A DNA stretch of 33,379 bases from a virus, in IMG/VR virus record IMGVR_UViG_3300025141_000405, positions 1 to 33,379 of that record, one strand, 5' to 3'. The position numbers and the translations under genes were made by a program. A model generated the notes under the pieces. The model saw only the letters and a program-made list of their open reading frames with translations, was not told the origin of the DNA and did not search any database. This document shows, piece by piece, positions 16,083 to 23,811 of the stretch. The number at the start of each line of letters is the position of its first letter. Position 1 is the first letter of the stretch.

Positions 16083-17606
16083 TTACCCTGCCGTAGAAAG
16101 GGTATCTGGGTTATACCAAGCCGAGACTTGACCTCCTGAGAATTGCCCTCTACGATAATTAACATCTGTGTGTTGAATGTATCTCTTCTCTGCTTTTTTT
16201 ATTTCTATCGCAGTACGCTTTGCGTAATGATTAGCCAAAGCTGTGTTCCCACTTTTAACAAAGATATCTTCAAGCGCTTTAAAAACAATAAGCGGATGAA
16301 ATTCAAAAGGCATCTGTGGGGTATCTGTTTTATTAGTTAGTTTTGCTGGTTTAAAGAAGTAACGACATTCCATCTGTCTGAACTTATCTTGAACGCGCAA
16401 AACTGTTGTACCCGGAAAGGTATCATAAACATTTGGATAAGAGAAGTCTTGGCTATCAATTCTAGGATAAGGTCTTATCCTTTCATAAATGCCATCATTC
16501 TCAATGTAACGGTCAGAGCCGGGTTGTAAGCATTGCGGATGTCTAACATTTCCGGTTGCATCAGTATCAGCAAACAATAAAGGACTATCTTCCTTATTCT
16601 TTATTCCAGACCTATCAAAGTCAGTTACAGTTCTCCAACTGGGCAAACCTCGTCTTGCTCCTGTAACAGTATCAAAGTTTGCATTGTAATAAAGAACTTT
16701 TTGTAAGCCCTCAAATGGTCTTGGGTCCCCGATAACACTAGTGTTTGCTGCGCGAGCCGCATAAACAGCATCATCCCATGTAAAAAAGCTAGCAGTAAGA
16801 TAATAATAGTTCGAACCATCTGGTGTTGTAACAGTAGTTGGTTCACTTAAAGGACCCATTCTTCCACCAGACACATTTGCCCAACAAAATTCATAAGTCC
16901 TTGCGCTGGGAAAGCTTCCAGTATCTAATGCCGAAGCTCCAACAGAAGTTGTTGCTATTGTTAGTTTCTCTCCGCTGGGAATAACAATAGGCGGAACAGT
17001 AACATAAGCTTCGGCATAGGTAGAAGTCTTATCCTCTCTAAGATTAAAGTCTTCTTCTCTTCGTCTTGCTAAACCAATAGCTTTGCCTTGGTTCGGTCCT
17101 GTGCTTCCGGGTACTGGCGCATCTCTATGCGCTAAATTAAATATCTCTATCATGTCATGAGGCATATGATAGAAGCGCGCCTTTATCTTCCAGTCAGTTT
17201 GACCAGCAATAGTAGCGGCAGTAGTAGTGTGCCTAATAGGCTCTGTAAGAATAATCTGTGTAAGAGAAACTATTTTAAGAATAGTATATTCTCTACCAGC
17301 TATTTCAAAAATGTTTCCAACCCAAATGTGTGCATGGGTTTCGTGTAAAGCATCTACATTTCCTGAGAAGGTAACTATGCGTTGCCCGTCGTTTGTAGAT
17401 GCCGTAACACCAGTAACTGTTGATGCATCAACATCTGGATAAACATTCATAAAAGCTAGTTTCTGTGCGAATTCCCATCGTCTTTCTGTCCAAATGGAAT
17501 AGTAAGCATCGTTAATAATACTATCCATTTGATTATCGTAAGCTAGAACTTCTGGTGAATAGTCAGAGACATTCTTAATCTTTTCTCTGATAGTTTTTAA
17601 ATTCAT
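16083..17606 (-). CDS. Head-tail adaptor or tail tubular-type protein, 507 aa
   Basis: The N-terminal 60 residues (MNLKTIREKIKNVSDYSP..., then INDAYYSIWTERRWEFAQ) form the helical lead-in I associate with connector/adaptor proteins that dock under the portal. It is followed by beta-rich domains (YEFCWANVSGG, ETTILKI-type segments) and a C-terminal helical part (HPLIVFKALEDIFVK... EIKKAEKRYIQ) also typical of adaptors. It is larger than a simple adaptor, so it may merge adaptor and tail domains. It starts directly after the terminator that closes the capsid unit, with GAGGAC before the ATG, so it depends on read-through or an unseen promoter. Confidence 0.65.
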   Translation of the reverse strand: MNLKTIREKIKNVSDYSPEVLAYDNQMDSIINDAYYSIWTERRWEFAQKLAFMNVYPDVDASTVTGVTASTNDGQRIVTFSGNVDALHETHAHIWVGNIFEIAGREYTILKIVSLTQIILTEPIRHTTTAATIAGQTDWKIKARFYHMPHDMIEIFNLAHRDAPVPGSTGPNQGKAIGLARRREEDFNLREDKTSTYAEAYVTVPPIVIPSGEKLTIATTSVGASALDTGSFPSARTYEFCWANVSGGRMGPLSEPTTVTTPDGSNYYYLTASFFTWDDAVYAARAANTSVIGDPRPFEGLQKVLYYNANFDTVTGARRGLPSWRTVTDFDRSGIKNKEDSPLLFADTDATGNVRHPQCLQPGSDRYIENDGIYERIRPYPRIDSQDFSYPNVYDTFPGTTVLRVQDKFRQMECRYFFKPAKLTNKTDTPQMPFEFHPLIVFKALEDIFVKSGNTALANHYAKRTAIEIKKAEKRYIQHTDVNYRRGQFSGGQVSAWYNPDTLSTAG

Positions 17607-17623
17607 TTATTGTCCTCAATAAT

Positions 17624-17655
17624 AAAAAAAACCCTCCTCCCATTAGGAAGGAGGG
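17624..17655 (-). terminator. Strong terminator after the capsid-decoration unit
   Basis: Bases 17632-17641 and 17646-17655 form a 10-bp stem (one G-T pair) closed by a TAAT-type loop. On the minus strand it is followed by eight T (17631-17624). It lies 30 bases after the decoration gene. Partial read-through would give less adaptor and tail protein than capsid protein. Confidence 0.9.
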
Positions 17656-17685
17656 CTGACTTTTATGTCTTTTTGTTTAGTTGTT

Positions 17686-18126
17686 TTAGAACGCTTGTTT
17701 GAGCATGAAGACAGTACCGAGACCGGTAGTGCCATCAACTGAGAAAGCAACGACGGGAGCCGCTGCGGCGCTTGTGTCCGCACTTCCGGCAGTAGCAGAA
17801 ATAGCGAGCGGGTCATCAGCAGCGTGTCCCAGACAAATACCCTCGACAGGTCCAGAGACAACCACCCGAACAGTTTTACCAGCAGCAGCTTCGGCTAGCG
17901 TTACAGCATCCAAAGTTACGCCGACACAACATTTACGGTTAGCACCGGTTGAAGCCTTCAAAACATACAGTGGAATGTTGTCAACAACAGCTTTACTGAA
18001 ATCCACAGAAACAAAGTTCCCAACGGACAACGCCTCAGAAGCCTTAAAGGTTTCAATTTGGCGACGGTTCGAACATCCAAGTCCAGAGCCTCCTTCCAAA
18101 TAGTTTACAATTGTAGATGTAGCCAT
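17686..18126 (-). CDS. Capsid decoration (DUF2190-like) protein, 146 aa
   Basis: The protein is small, Ala/Val/Gly-rich and beta-predicted. It has the DUF2190-type pattern of a GNFVSVDFS strand, then a CCVGVTLDAV strand, an AAAGKTVRVVVSG turn and a final GLGTVFML strand. Such proteins sit on the capsid shell and strengthen it. Being placed directly after the major capsid gene supports this. The ATG at 18126 overlaps the capsid stop as TAATG; an upstream in-frame TTG at 18132 is less likely. It shares the capsid's promoter-like element and ends at a strong terminator, consistent with the high copy number needed. Confidence 0.72.
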   Translation of the reverse strand: MATSTIVNYLEGGSGLGCSNRRQIETFKASEALSVGNFVSVDFSKAVVDNIPLYVLKASTGANRKCCVGVTLDAVTLAEAAAGKTVRVVVSGPVEGICLGHAADDPLAISATAGSADTSAAAAPVVAFSVDGTTGLGTVFMLKQAF

Positions 18127-19142
18127 TACCAAGCCTCCCCGTTATCTAGTGTACCCTGTGAACCGAGATGGTCAGCAATAAGCTGTCCCTTCCAGTACAA
18201 CTGAGCCGCACGAGCCGTGGTTCCCACAATGCTCTCGAATGGAGAAACTGCGAAGTCCGCGTCTTTATGCGTGATTAGTTTAATTCCGTCAAAGTTCAGG
18301 AAGTACATTGAATGGTCCGAGGTGGGCATCTCAACATCCTGCTCAACAGCAGCGCCAGCAAAAGCCAGAGCCATTCGTCCACCATCCAGAATTTTCTGGT
18401 CGATGTAACGCTCATTGGCTTGGAGAGCACGCTTGTAGAAGCCAAAAGCATTCTCAGAAGCGATAACCAAGTCAATAGCGCCCGTAGGAGCACGACTATT
18501 ACACTTTGTGTAAATGTCCCACATGCCGTTCAAGCCAGCAGTGCTAAACGCGCCACCAGCAGTAGCATATTGGTTCTGCCAACCGGGTGTGGTAGCATAA
18601 GTAGTTTTACTTATCTGACCAACCGTATTGGTTTGTGAACCAGCAGCAGCGCCTTCAATGAAACCATTGGAGGTTACACCACTATCACCATTCAAGGTGT
18701 TCATCCCTGTAAGGACGGTAGATGAACCAGCAAGAATTTGCTTGTTCAGTTCGCGACGCAACATTCCCATAACGGAACGCATACGCGCTTCAACAATCTT
18801 GACGATTGCCTTTTCAGATTGATTTTCCAGTTCTTCTTTCTTAGAAATAACAATTGGAGCAACGAAATCCTCCCAAGCATATTCTGCTGGGCGAAGGACA
18901 TCGGAGACTGCGAGAGACACGCTTTCGTATCCAGTTGGAAGTTCGGTAATTGAAGAATGCTCAACGAGCGAAAGAGGACGAACTAGCATAGTGCCACCGT
19001 CTTCCTTCTCAATACCGCCTGCCTTAGCAGCGTTATCTAGGAACGCCACCTTCTGGAAAAGCTCATCAACCTCGCCATCACGAATGCTATACAATGTAGA
19101 GCTAAGAAGGTCATTACTGATACTTGTTGATAAAGTAGCCAT
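18126..19142 (-). CDS. Major capsid protein, 338 aa
   Basis: Length, position after a scaffold-like gene and before a decoration gene, and composition fit an HK97-fold major capsid protein. The N-terminal arm (DELFQKVAFLDNAAKAGGIEK) leads to a beta segment (GGTMLVRPLSLVEH) and a long spine-like helix (LENQSEKAIVKIVEARMRSV). An A-domain part (GAIDLVIASENAFGFYKRAL) and C-terminal strands (FLNFDGIKLITHKDADFAV) follow. It forms the icosahedral shell. AAGGAG lies ahead of the ATG, and a ~200-base untranslated leader runs from the conserved 31-bp element. The fold is inferred, not matched to a named member. Confidence 0.85.
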   Translation of the reverse strand: MATLSTSISNDLLSSTLYSIRDGEVDELFQKVAFLDNAAKAGGIEKEDGGTMLVRPLSLVEHSSITELPTGYESVSLAVSDVLRPAEYAWEDFVAPIVISKKEELENQSEKAIVKIVEARMRSVMGMLRRELNKQILAGSSTVLTGMNTLNGDSGVTSNGFIEGAAAGSQTNTVGQISKTTYATTPGWQNQYATAGGAFSTAGLNGMWDIYTKCNSRAPTGAIDLVIASENAFGFYKRALQANERYIDQKILDGGRMALAFAGAAVEQDVEMPTSDHSMYFLNFDGIKLITHKDADFAVSPFESIVGTTARAAQLYWKGQLIADHLGSQGTLDNGEAW

Positions 19143-19330
19143 TAATTTTCTCCTTTTGAGATTTGTTTATGGCAAACAGAATGCTTACCATAAGGCTGAT
19201 TAAATTTATTTATTCACATAAAAGTTAAACAAAGTGTTCCTTGCGGAAGTTTATTTACCAGTTTGATTGTTTAAACCATTATGGTTGTCTCTCGCCAGAG
19301 GTCCGTAATAAGTTAAGGAATATCATTCCC
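19143..19330 (-). promoter_or_regulatory. Long 5' leader of the capsid transcript
   Basis: About 190 gene-free bases lie between the conserved element and the capsid start, unusual in this densely packed genome. They are AT-rich and contain small inverted repeats (TATGG/CCATA near the start codon and AACCAT/ATGGTT in the middle). The ribosome site AAGGAG is at the 3' end. A role in mRNA stability or translation strength is possible. No known riboswitch is recognisable. Confidence 0.4.
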
Positions 19331-19361
19331 CTCACTAATAGTAGAAATCGTCAACCCCCCT
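19331..19361 (-). promoter_or_regulatory. Conserved late element, copy A (before capsid gene)
   Basis: On the minus strand this reads AGGGGGGTTGACGATTTCTA, then CTATTAGTGAG. It matches 28 of 31 bases of the element at 26201-26231. It begins in the stop codon of the scaffold gene. TTGACG looks like a -35 box, but no -10 lies 16-18 bases further, so a standard sigma-70 promoter is not convincing. A phage-specific promoter or regulator site fits better. Confidence 0.6.
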
Positions 19362-20211
19362 ATCTTCCTTGGTTTTTATGCCATTGAAAAGCATCCCAAG
19401 CATTTCTGAATTGGGGGATACCCTGTGCGTTAACATTCTTCCCGGTTGAGGTAGAATTTAAAGTATCTCTTGCTGTCGCTTTCTTCTCTCTTTGGTCTCT
19501 CTTCAATTGAAGAATTTCTGCTTGGCTTAACTTTGCTTTCACAATGTAATAAGCATCTTCCAAAGAAAGTTCTTTTCTATCCATAAGCATTTTAGCAACA
19601 CTATCCTTTATCGATGGCTCCATCAAATCCGGATGGTCAGACTTAAAAGCATCTAACTGTTGCTTGCGCTGGTTAAGAGCCATCTCCTGTTGTAGCGGCT
19701 TCATCATTTCAGCCATCATTCTGCTGGCTTCCTGTTTAATTTTAGCAGCCATTCCTTCATCTGACCATGGGTCAACATCAACATCAGGCTGACCAGCCTG
19801 TTCTTTAATGTCTTGCGCAAATTTGCTATTCGTGAATGTTTCATTCTGGGCTAGTAGCTTTGCTTTTTCTGCATTAAGAGACTTTCTTAATTCAGCCATC
19901 TCTTGTGTCTTTTGCGTGTAAGACGCTCTGAGATTAGCAATAAGCTTCCTACCATTCTCAGGCAGGTGTTTAAGAACTTCATTGTAATGTGGCAAACCCT
20001 TATGTGTTTGTCCCATTATCTCATCATCGCCGAAGTCCGCTCCTAGAAGTTCTTCTAGTGAGAGCGTAAGTTCCTGTTCCGGCGCTTCTGTTGGTGTTTC
20101 TGTGGTCCCTGCCTCTTGGGTAGGGGTAGCACTAGTCTCAACTGTTTCTGTCGCCTCTGAGGGCGTTTCTGTGGCTTCTGAGGTAGCGCCTTCTGTGGCG
20201 GTCTCAATCAT
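19360..20211 (-). CDS. Scaffolding protein, 283 aa
   Basis: The N-terminal 50 residues are almost all Thr, Glu, Ala and Pro in imperfect repeats (SEATETPSEATETVETS). The middle is a probable coiled coil (LRASYTQKTQEMAELRKSLN) with more helices (KPLQQEMALNQRKQQLDAF). The C-terminus is basic and polar (NAWDAFQWHKNQGR), as needed to grip the capsid protein. Being acidic, helical and directly upstream of the major capsid gene is the hallmark of scaffolding proteins, which template the procapsid and then leave. AAAGGA is better spaced for the ATG at 20211 than for the ATG at 20217. The start overlaps the end of the zinc-finger gene. Confidence 0.75.
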   Translation of the reverse strand: MIETATEGATSEATETPSEATETVETSATPTQEAGTTETPTEAPEQELTLSLEELLGADFGDDEIMGQTHKGLPHYNEVLKHLPENGRKLIANLRASYTQKTQEMAELRKSLNAEKAKLLAQNETFTNSKFAQDIKEQAGQPDVDVDPWSDEGMAAKIKQEASRMMAEMMKPLQQEMALNQRKQQLDAFKSDHPDLMEPSIKDSVAKMLMDRKELSLEDAYYIVKAKLSQAEILQLKRDQREKKATARDTLNSTSTGKNVNAQGIPQFRNAWDAFQWHKNQGR

Positions 20212-20530
20212 TGTCATTATCCTTTTGGGTTTTAGTTTTATCTTTCCATAAGGTTCTGCCGTTTCTATTCCCTTTCTTCCATTGATAGGGAATGCGTCCA
20301 TCATATTCCACCCCACAAGCTTCTGCTACAATCATCCTTTGTTTATTGGCGCATTGGACGCATAACTTGTTGTGTTTCTTTGCTGGAAAGTATTTCCAGC
20401 TAGTGTAGTGTAATAACTTCTTGCATAACGGACAGTTCCTGTACTTATCATAGACCCTCTTCCTGTATTTCCCTTTTGGGGGAGGTAGAGGGAGCGCATC
20501 GCAGATTTCCTTAGCTGTCTTCTTCGACAT
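20204..20530 (-). CDS. Small zinc-finger protein, 108 aa
   Basis: Two CxxC pairs (Cys33/Cys36 in NCPLCKK and Cys57/Cys60 in CVQCANK), 20 residues apart, form a probable zinc knuckle. The flanks are strongly basic (KGKYRKRVYDKYR, then KKGNRNGRTLWKDKTKTQK), suggesting nucleic-acid binding. It sits between a small membrane protein and the scaffold gene, overlapping both, so it is expressed with the head genes. A role in packaging, transcription control or endonuclease activity cannot be told; no His-Asn-His motif is present. Function unknown. Confidence 0.65.
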   Translation of the reverse strand: MSKKTAKEICDALPLPPPKGKYRKRVYDKYRNCPLCKKLLHYTSWKYFPAKKHNKLCVQCANKQRMIVAEACGVEYDGRIPYQWKKGNRNGRTLWKDKTKTQKDNDND

Positions 20531-20696
20531 CTTTAAGTTTTTCCACGATTTCTACTGGTGATGTCTCTATGGACACATCGCCAGTTGTGTAATCTACTGC
20601 ACATTCTCCAAACAAAGTTGAAATAACGACAGCAGTTCCCACAATAGTAATGCTGATGTTATATTTATCAGCAAAGTCTTTTATTTTCGTAAACAT
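20511..20696 (-). CDS. Small single-span membrane protein, 61 aa
   Basis: Residues about 13-30 (ISITIVGTAVVISTLFG) are hydrophobic. A basic N-terminus (MFTKIKDFADKY) and an acidic tail (EIVEKLKDVEEDS) suggest the N-terminus inside. AGGAGA precedes the ATG at good spacing. It lies with the Flp-like pilin among head genes. No family is recognised. A second holin, a superinfection factor or a virion membrane-contact peptide are all possible. Confidence 0.6.
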   Translation of the reverse strand: MFTKIKDFADKYNISITIVGTAVVISTLFGECAVDYTTGDVSIETSPVEIVEKLKDVEEDS

Positions 20697-20709
20697 TTAG
20701 TCTCCTTTT

Positions 20710-21219
20710 TTAAATTCGTGCGGCGAATAGGTCATCAGTTTCCTCAACGGGAACCCCGACATCTTCTACCACAACATCTTCCTCAATAACTTGCTCATCT
20801 TCGGGCGCTGGCTCTTGAAGAAACTTTTTAAAGTCCTTGTTACGAGACAGAGCATCTATCTTACTAGCAACAGTAGTAAGCGAAGCATCGTCAGTAATTT
20901 CGTCTAATGAAATAGTTAGTTCAGGTTCGACAACCCCAGCAGTAATGGCATCACCGGCTGCTTGCCCAATCATTCCTAAAACACGAACAAATTCTTGTGG
21001 AAGAACTTGAACATCTTCTGAAAACTTTGGATAAGGTTCTTGTCCAAACAGAGGCAAAGCCCTGTTAACTGAACCAACAAGAGCATTTAGACTTTTCTGA
21101 TGGAAGTCGCCTCGTGGTGCGGCATCAGCAAACATTGCGTCTTCCTCACCTTGAACTTCTCCCATAGCGCTATTTAGTTCTTCTTCTAGAACTACTTCTT
21201 CATCAAATGGTGTTGGCAT
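20710..21219 (-). CDS. Acidic hypothetical protein of the head-gene cluster, 169 aa
   Basis: The start at 21219 is chosen because AGGAGA lies just before it; an upstream in-frame alternative start would overlap the Flp-like gene. The protein is very acidic at both ends (FDEEVVLEEELN and DEQVIEEDVVVEDVGVPVEE), with helical stretches between (LNALVGSVNRALPLF, FVRVLGMIGQAAGDAITAGV). No motif is recognised. Size, acidity and position between portal and scaffold suggest an assembly helper or minor virion protein. This is inference. Confidence 0.65.
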   Translation of the reverse strand: MPTPFDEEVVLEEELNSAMGEVQGEEDAMFADAAPRGDFHQKSLNALVGSVNRALPLFGQEPYPKFSEDVQVLPQEFVRVLGMIGQAAGDAITAGVVEPELTISLDEITDDASLTTVASKIDALSRNKDFKKFLQEPAPEDEQVIEEDVVVEDVGVPVEETDDLFAARI

Positions 21220-21230
21220 TTTTCTTTCTC

Positions 21231-21476
21231 CTAATAATCGTGGGGGAACCATGAAGGCGACCCACCTGTATCTGCGTTAAACGCGGTTTGATTTGCATGG
21301 ACGCTGTAACATTCTGGGTCAAAGCCCATTGCGATACAGTCGCCCAAACTGTAAAATAGTGAGGAGAACATGTCGCCAAAGTAATAAGTACAAACTGCAA
21401 TAGCGGCGCCAAGTGTCGCTGTTATTACACCATATTCCATAGCGGTTGCTCCCTCTTCATCTTTAATAAAATTCAT
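21231..21476 (-). CDS. Flp-type (type IVb) pilin-like protein, 81 aa
   Basis: The N-terminus FIKDEEGATAMEYGVITATL has the Flp/Fap prepilin signature GxxxxEY: a short charged leader, Gly9 at the cleavage site, Glu14 and Tyr15 at +5/+6, then a ~20-residue hydrophobic helix. In bacteria such prepilins are cut after the Gly by a TadV/CpaA-type peptidase and assembled by the Tad machinery. The tail after the helix is longer than in typical Flp pilins and holds Cys47 and Cys57, with Cys29 in or near the helix. AGGAT precedes the ATG by a normal distance, and it is packed tightly between head genes, so it is a regular phage gene. Its role in the phage is unknown. Confidence 0.82.
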   Translation of the reverse strand: MNFIKDEEGATAMEYGVITATLGAAIAVCTYYFGDMFSSLFYSLGDCIAMGFDPECYSVHANQTAFNADTGGSPSWFPHDY

Positions 21477-21479
21477 TTT

Positions 21480-21944
21480 TTAATATCCTGTTGTTGTTGT
21501 ATCGTTAAGACAAGCTTTCGCATCAAAGGTTTCAGTAACAGCCTTTATTTTATCTCCACCAAACTTCTTGATGTTATCTTGGTAAGTCTCGTTGACCTTA
21601 TCCTGTGCTACTACCTTTTCTCTTCTATCATCTGTAAAATCTTTAATAAAGTGAGGCGCGAAGTCGCTTTCCCTCACTAGACCTCTGCTCTCGGCAATCT
21701 TATCAGCTTCCCAAGAACTATGCACACGGCATCCAAGCCCTCTATCAAAGTATCCATTAACACCCCCACCTGTTCCTGCTTGCCCAGCCCACATCCGGTT
21801 CATGTCGGCATGAATAGCTATTTGTTTATTTGAAATGTCTCCACAAAATTCACATTCAATATTCTGTGGAATTTCAAAGTTAACTTTAAAAAGTTCTTCT
21901 GTAACTTTTTGACATGAGACACATTTAAAATCAAATAAAGGCAT
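21480..21944 (-). CDS. FmdB-like zinc-ribbon protein, 154 aa
   Basis: The start MPLFDFKCVSC with a second pair CEFC (Cys8/Cys11, Cys31/Cys34) is the FmdB-type putative regulatory zinc ribbon, frequent in phage head clusters. After the ribbon the chain continues about 115 residues, with a Gly-rich stretch (MWAGQAGTGGGVNGYF) and a helical basic/acidic part (FIKDFTDDRREKVVAQDK), which I do not recognise. The function of phage FmdB-like proteins is not established. Its start overlaps the stop of a second zinc-ribbon gene (TAATG), so the two are co-translated right behind the portal. Confidence 0.7.
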   Translation of the reverse strand: MPLFDFKCVSCQKVTEELFKVNFEIPQNIECEFCGDISNKQIAIHADMNRMWAGQAGTGGGVNGYFDRGLGCRVHSSWEADKIAESRGLVRESDFAPHFIKDFTDDRREKVVAQDKVNETYQDNIKKFGGDKIKAVTETFDAKACLNDTTTTGY

Positions 21945-22135
21945 TATTTTCTCTGGTACCCATCTTTCTCCCAGCCTCCTCCACGGAGCCCGAAGTCAGT
22001 TCCAAACATTTTTAAAGCAGATGCTTTACAATGTGGACATTCTATTTCTCTGGGGATATCCCCCATGATATCATAAAAACCTTGTGTTCTTTTCTCGCAT
22101 TTTATGCATTTGAATGTGTGTAAAACTTTTCCCAT
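21944..22135 (-). CDS. Short FmdB-like zinc-ribbon protein, 63 aa
   Basis: Cys10/Cys13 (CIKC) and Cys33/Cys36 (CPHC) form a zinc ribbon with the same spacing as the downstream neighbour, including the (D/N)IP(R/Q)xIEC lead-in to the second pair (DIPREIEC here, EIPQNIEC next door). The two are therefore probably paralogues from a duplication, this one ending just after the ribbon. The start overlaps the portal stop as TAATG. The role is unknown; binding to nucleic acid or to head proteins is possible. Confidence 0.7.
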   Translation of the reverse strand: MGKVLHTFKCIKCEKRTQGFYDIMGDIPREIECPHCKASALKMFGTDFGLRGGGWEKDGYQRK

Positions 22136-23799
22136 TATGCTATTCCCCCTCTTCCTTGGACTGGTAAATCAATAGTTCTTTGCTTTCCCAACATCTCCCG
22201 TGCTAGCGCGTCTGGTCCTGTCGCTTCTCGTTCAACGATATCTTCTGGTCCGGGTGGTTTACCTAAACCGGGCTGTTCTGGTGCTGCTGGTGGTGGTGGT
22301 GGCTCTTCAAGGAAAGCAACAGGTAAGTCAAACATTCTTACTAGCTCTTCTTTCATCTGTGAATTCGGCACACCTAACTGTTGTAGAATAGGCAATAGCT
22401 GAACTAGGTTCTGTCTCTGTAATGTTTCTGAGAGCGGTGTAGCTGCTTGGTCTAATGCCGCTAAACGATACTTTGCTGTAATAGCTTCCGGTGTAATTAC
22501 AACTGGCTTACCATTCAATGTAATCATCTGTCGTTCATTATCATCCAGAAGAACAGCTAGCATTCTTAAATAAACTAGCGCAAGGTCGCAAATAGCTTCG
22601 TCTCTTTCGATAGCCATTCTGCCAACTTCACTAGCCGAATATTGAGCCAGAGCAGTAATTTCAGTCGCGGTTGCTCTTGTGGCGATACCCTTAGCAAAGG
22701 GAGCCATAATAGAGCCACGCTGGATGTCTTGGTCAATAGCATTTGAATATCTATCAAAGTTAGAAGAAATGGGAGGTACTGTTATTGGCTGGATTAGCCC
22801 CTCTAATGTCTCGCTATCAACACCAATCATCGCACCATCGACACCGGCTGTGACCTTAGCGAGAGCTTCTTCATCTAGATGCTCTGACTTAAACAAATAC
22901 TGGCGACTATCCCTGCGAACACTGTTAGCCCAGAAAGTTCTCATAATGTTTTTCTCGTAAAGCTGGTCATAGATACGACCCATGGCAGCCATTCCATCCA
23001 AAGGTTTGTCTGGAACGCGAGAATAATAAAGTGGAACTATGCAGGATAAAGGCTCATCATCATAAGAGCGAACAGGAATATCTTCATTTACTAGAAGCTT
23101 ATTTCCCTGAGCATAGTTGGGAGACCAGATGTAAAGTCTATCAAACAAGAAGTCATAGAATTCTACAACCTCAATGTACATGTATTCATCTGAAAGTTCT
23201 TCCCGTGAGCTAAGACGGTTATTCTCATCAAAATAACCTACGCGTGGAACTGCGCTATATTGTTTGGCGCCATAAAGTTTCTTCGCTTCTTGAATAGGAA
23301 GATAGTAATGGTGTCCACAGAACCGCTGGTCATCCCATCCTCCTGCGTCCCTATCAACAATAACGCTCCATGGTTCAAGTGCCCTTGTCGTGCAGCGAGA
23401 CAGCACATCTGTGCTTTCTCTTGGTGCTAGTTTTAAAAAGGCATTAGGATAAATAAGAGCCATTCTGGAAGCGCTTTCAACAGACTTACGCTGGTCATAA
23501 AGAAAGCGGTTAGCTAATATCTCAGCTATTTCTGCTTCTTCTGTCTTAACTTCATCCTTACCAATCTCAACAGCAGGCGCCTTACTAAACAAAGAAGAGA
23601 TGTAACTTTCAATGTAGGCATAGCCTTCTGAAACTTCAACCCTAACCATCTCATCAGAATATCTTTCATTCTTCCAAAATTCAGTAAGGTAAGCATTACG
23701 ATATCGTTGCATCTCTGGGCGCTTATCATCCCAATGTTTTTTATGATAAGATAAAGCTTCTTGGATAAGTTTAACGATATCTGAAATTGTTCTGCTCAT
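22135..23799 (-). CDS. Portal protein, 554 aa
   Basis: It lies directly after the large terminase and has the length and pattern of a podovirus-type portal: an N-terminal helical part (LIQEALSYHKKHWDD... MQRYRNAYLTEFWKN), a segment about adjacent membrane-like helices (YAYIESYISSLFSK), a central wing (ALEPWSVIVDRDAGGWDD), and the crown-like C-terminus. A Pro-rich tail (EEPPPPPAAPEQP) and FAKGIATRATATEITALAQYSASEVGRM are also typical of this group. Twelve copies form the ring through which DNA is packed and ejected. AGAGGAAT precedes the ATG. Confidence 0.85.
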   Translation of the reverse strand: MSRTISDIVKLIQEALSYHKKHWDDKRPEMQRYRNAYLTEFWKNERYSDEMVRVEVSEGYAYIESYISSLFSKAPAVEIGKDEVKTEEAEIAEILANRFLYDQRKSVESASRMALIYPNAFLKLAPRESTDVLSRCTTRALEPWSVIVDRDAGGWDDQRFCGHHYYLPIQEAKKLYGAKQYSAVPRVGYFDENNRLSSREELSDEYMYIEVVEFYDFLFDRLYIWSPNYAQGNKLLVNEDIPVRSYDDEPLSCIVPLYYSRVPDKPLDGMAAMGRIYDQLYEKNIMRTFWANSVRRDSRQYLFKSEHLDEEALAKVTAGVDGAMIGVDSETLEGLIQPITVPPISSNFDRYSNAIDQDIQRGSIMAPFAKGIATRATATEITALAQYSASEVGRMAIERDEAICDLALVYLRMLAVLLDDNERQMITLNGKPVVITPEAITAKYRLAALDQAATPLSETLQRQNLVQLLPILQQLGVPNSQMKEELVRMFDLPVAFLEEPPPPPAAPEQPGLGKPPGPEDIVEREATGPDALAREMLGKQRTIDLPVQGRGGIA

Positions 23800-23811
23800 T
23801 TGTTTATTCCT

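Noticed and set aside
17699-18103. 134-aa plus-strand ORF opposite the decoration gene
   Set aside because: It is the shadow of the decoration gene, which has the TAATG linkage and family pattern.
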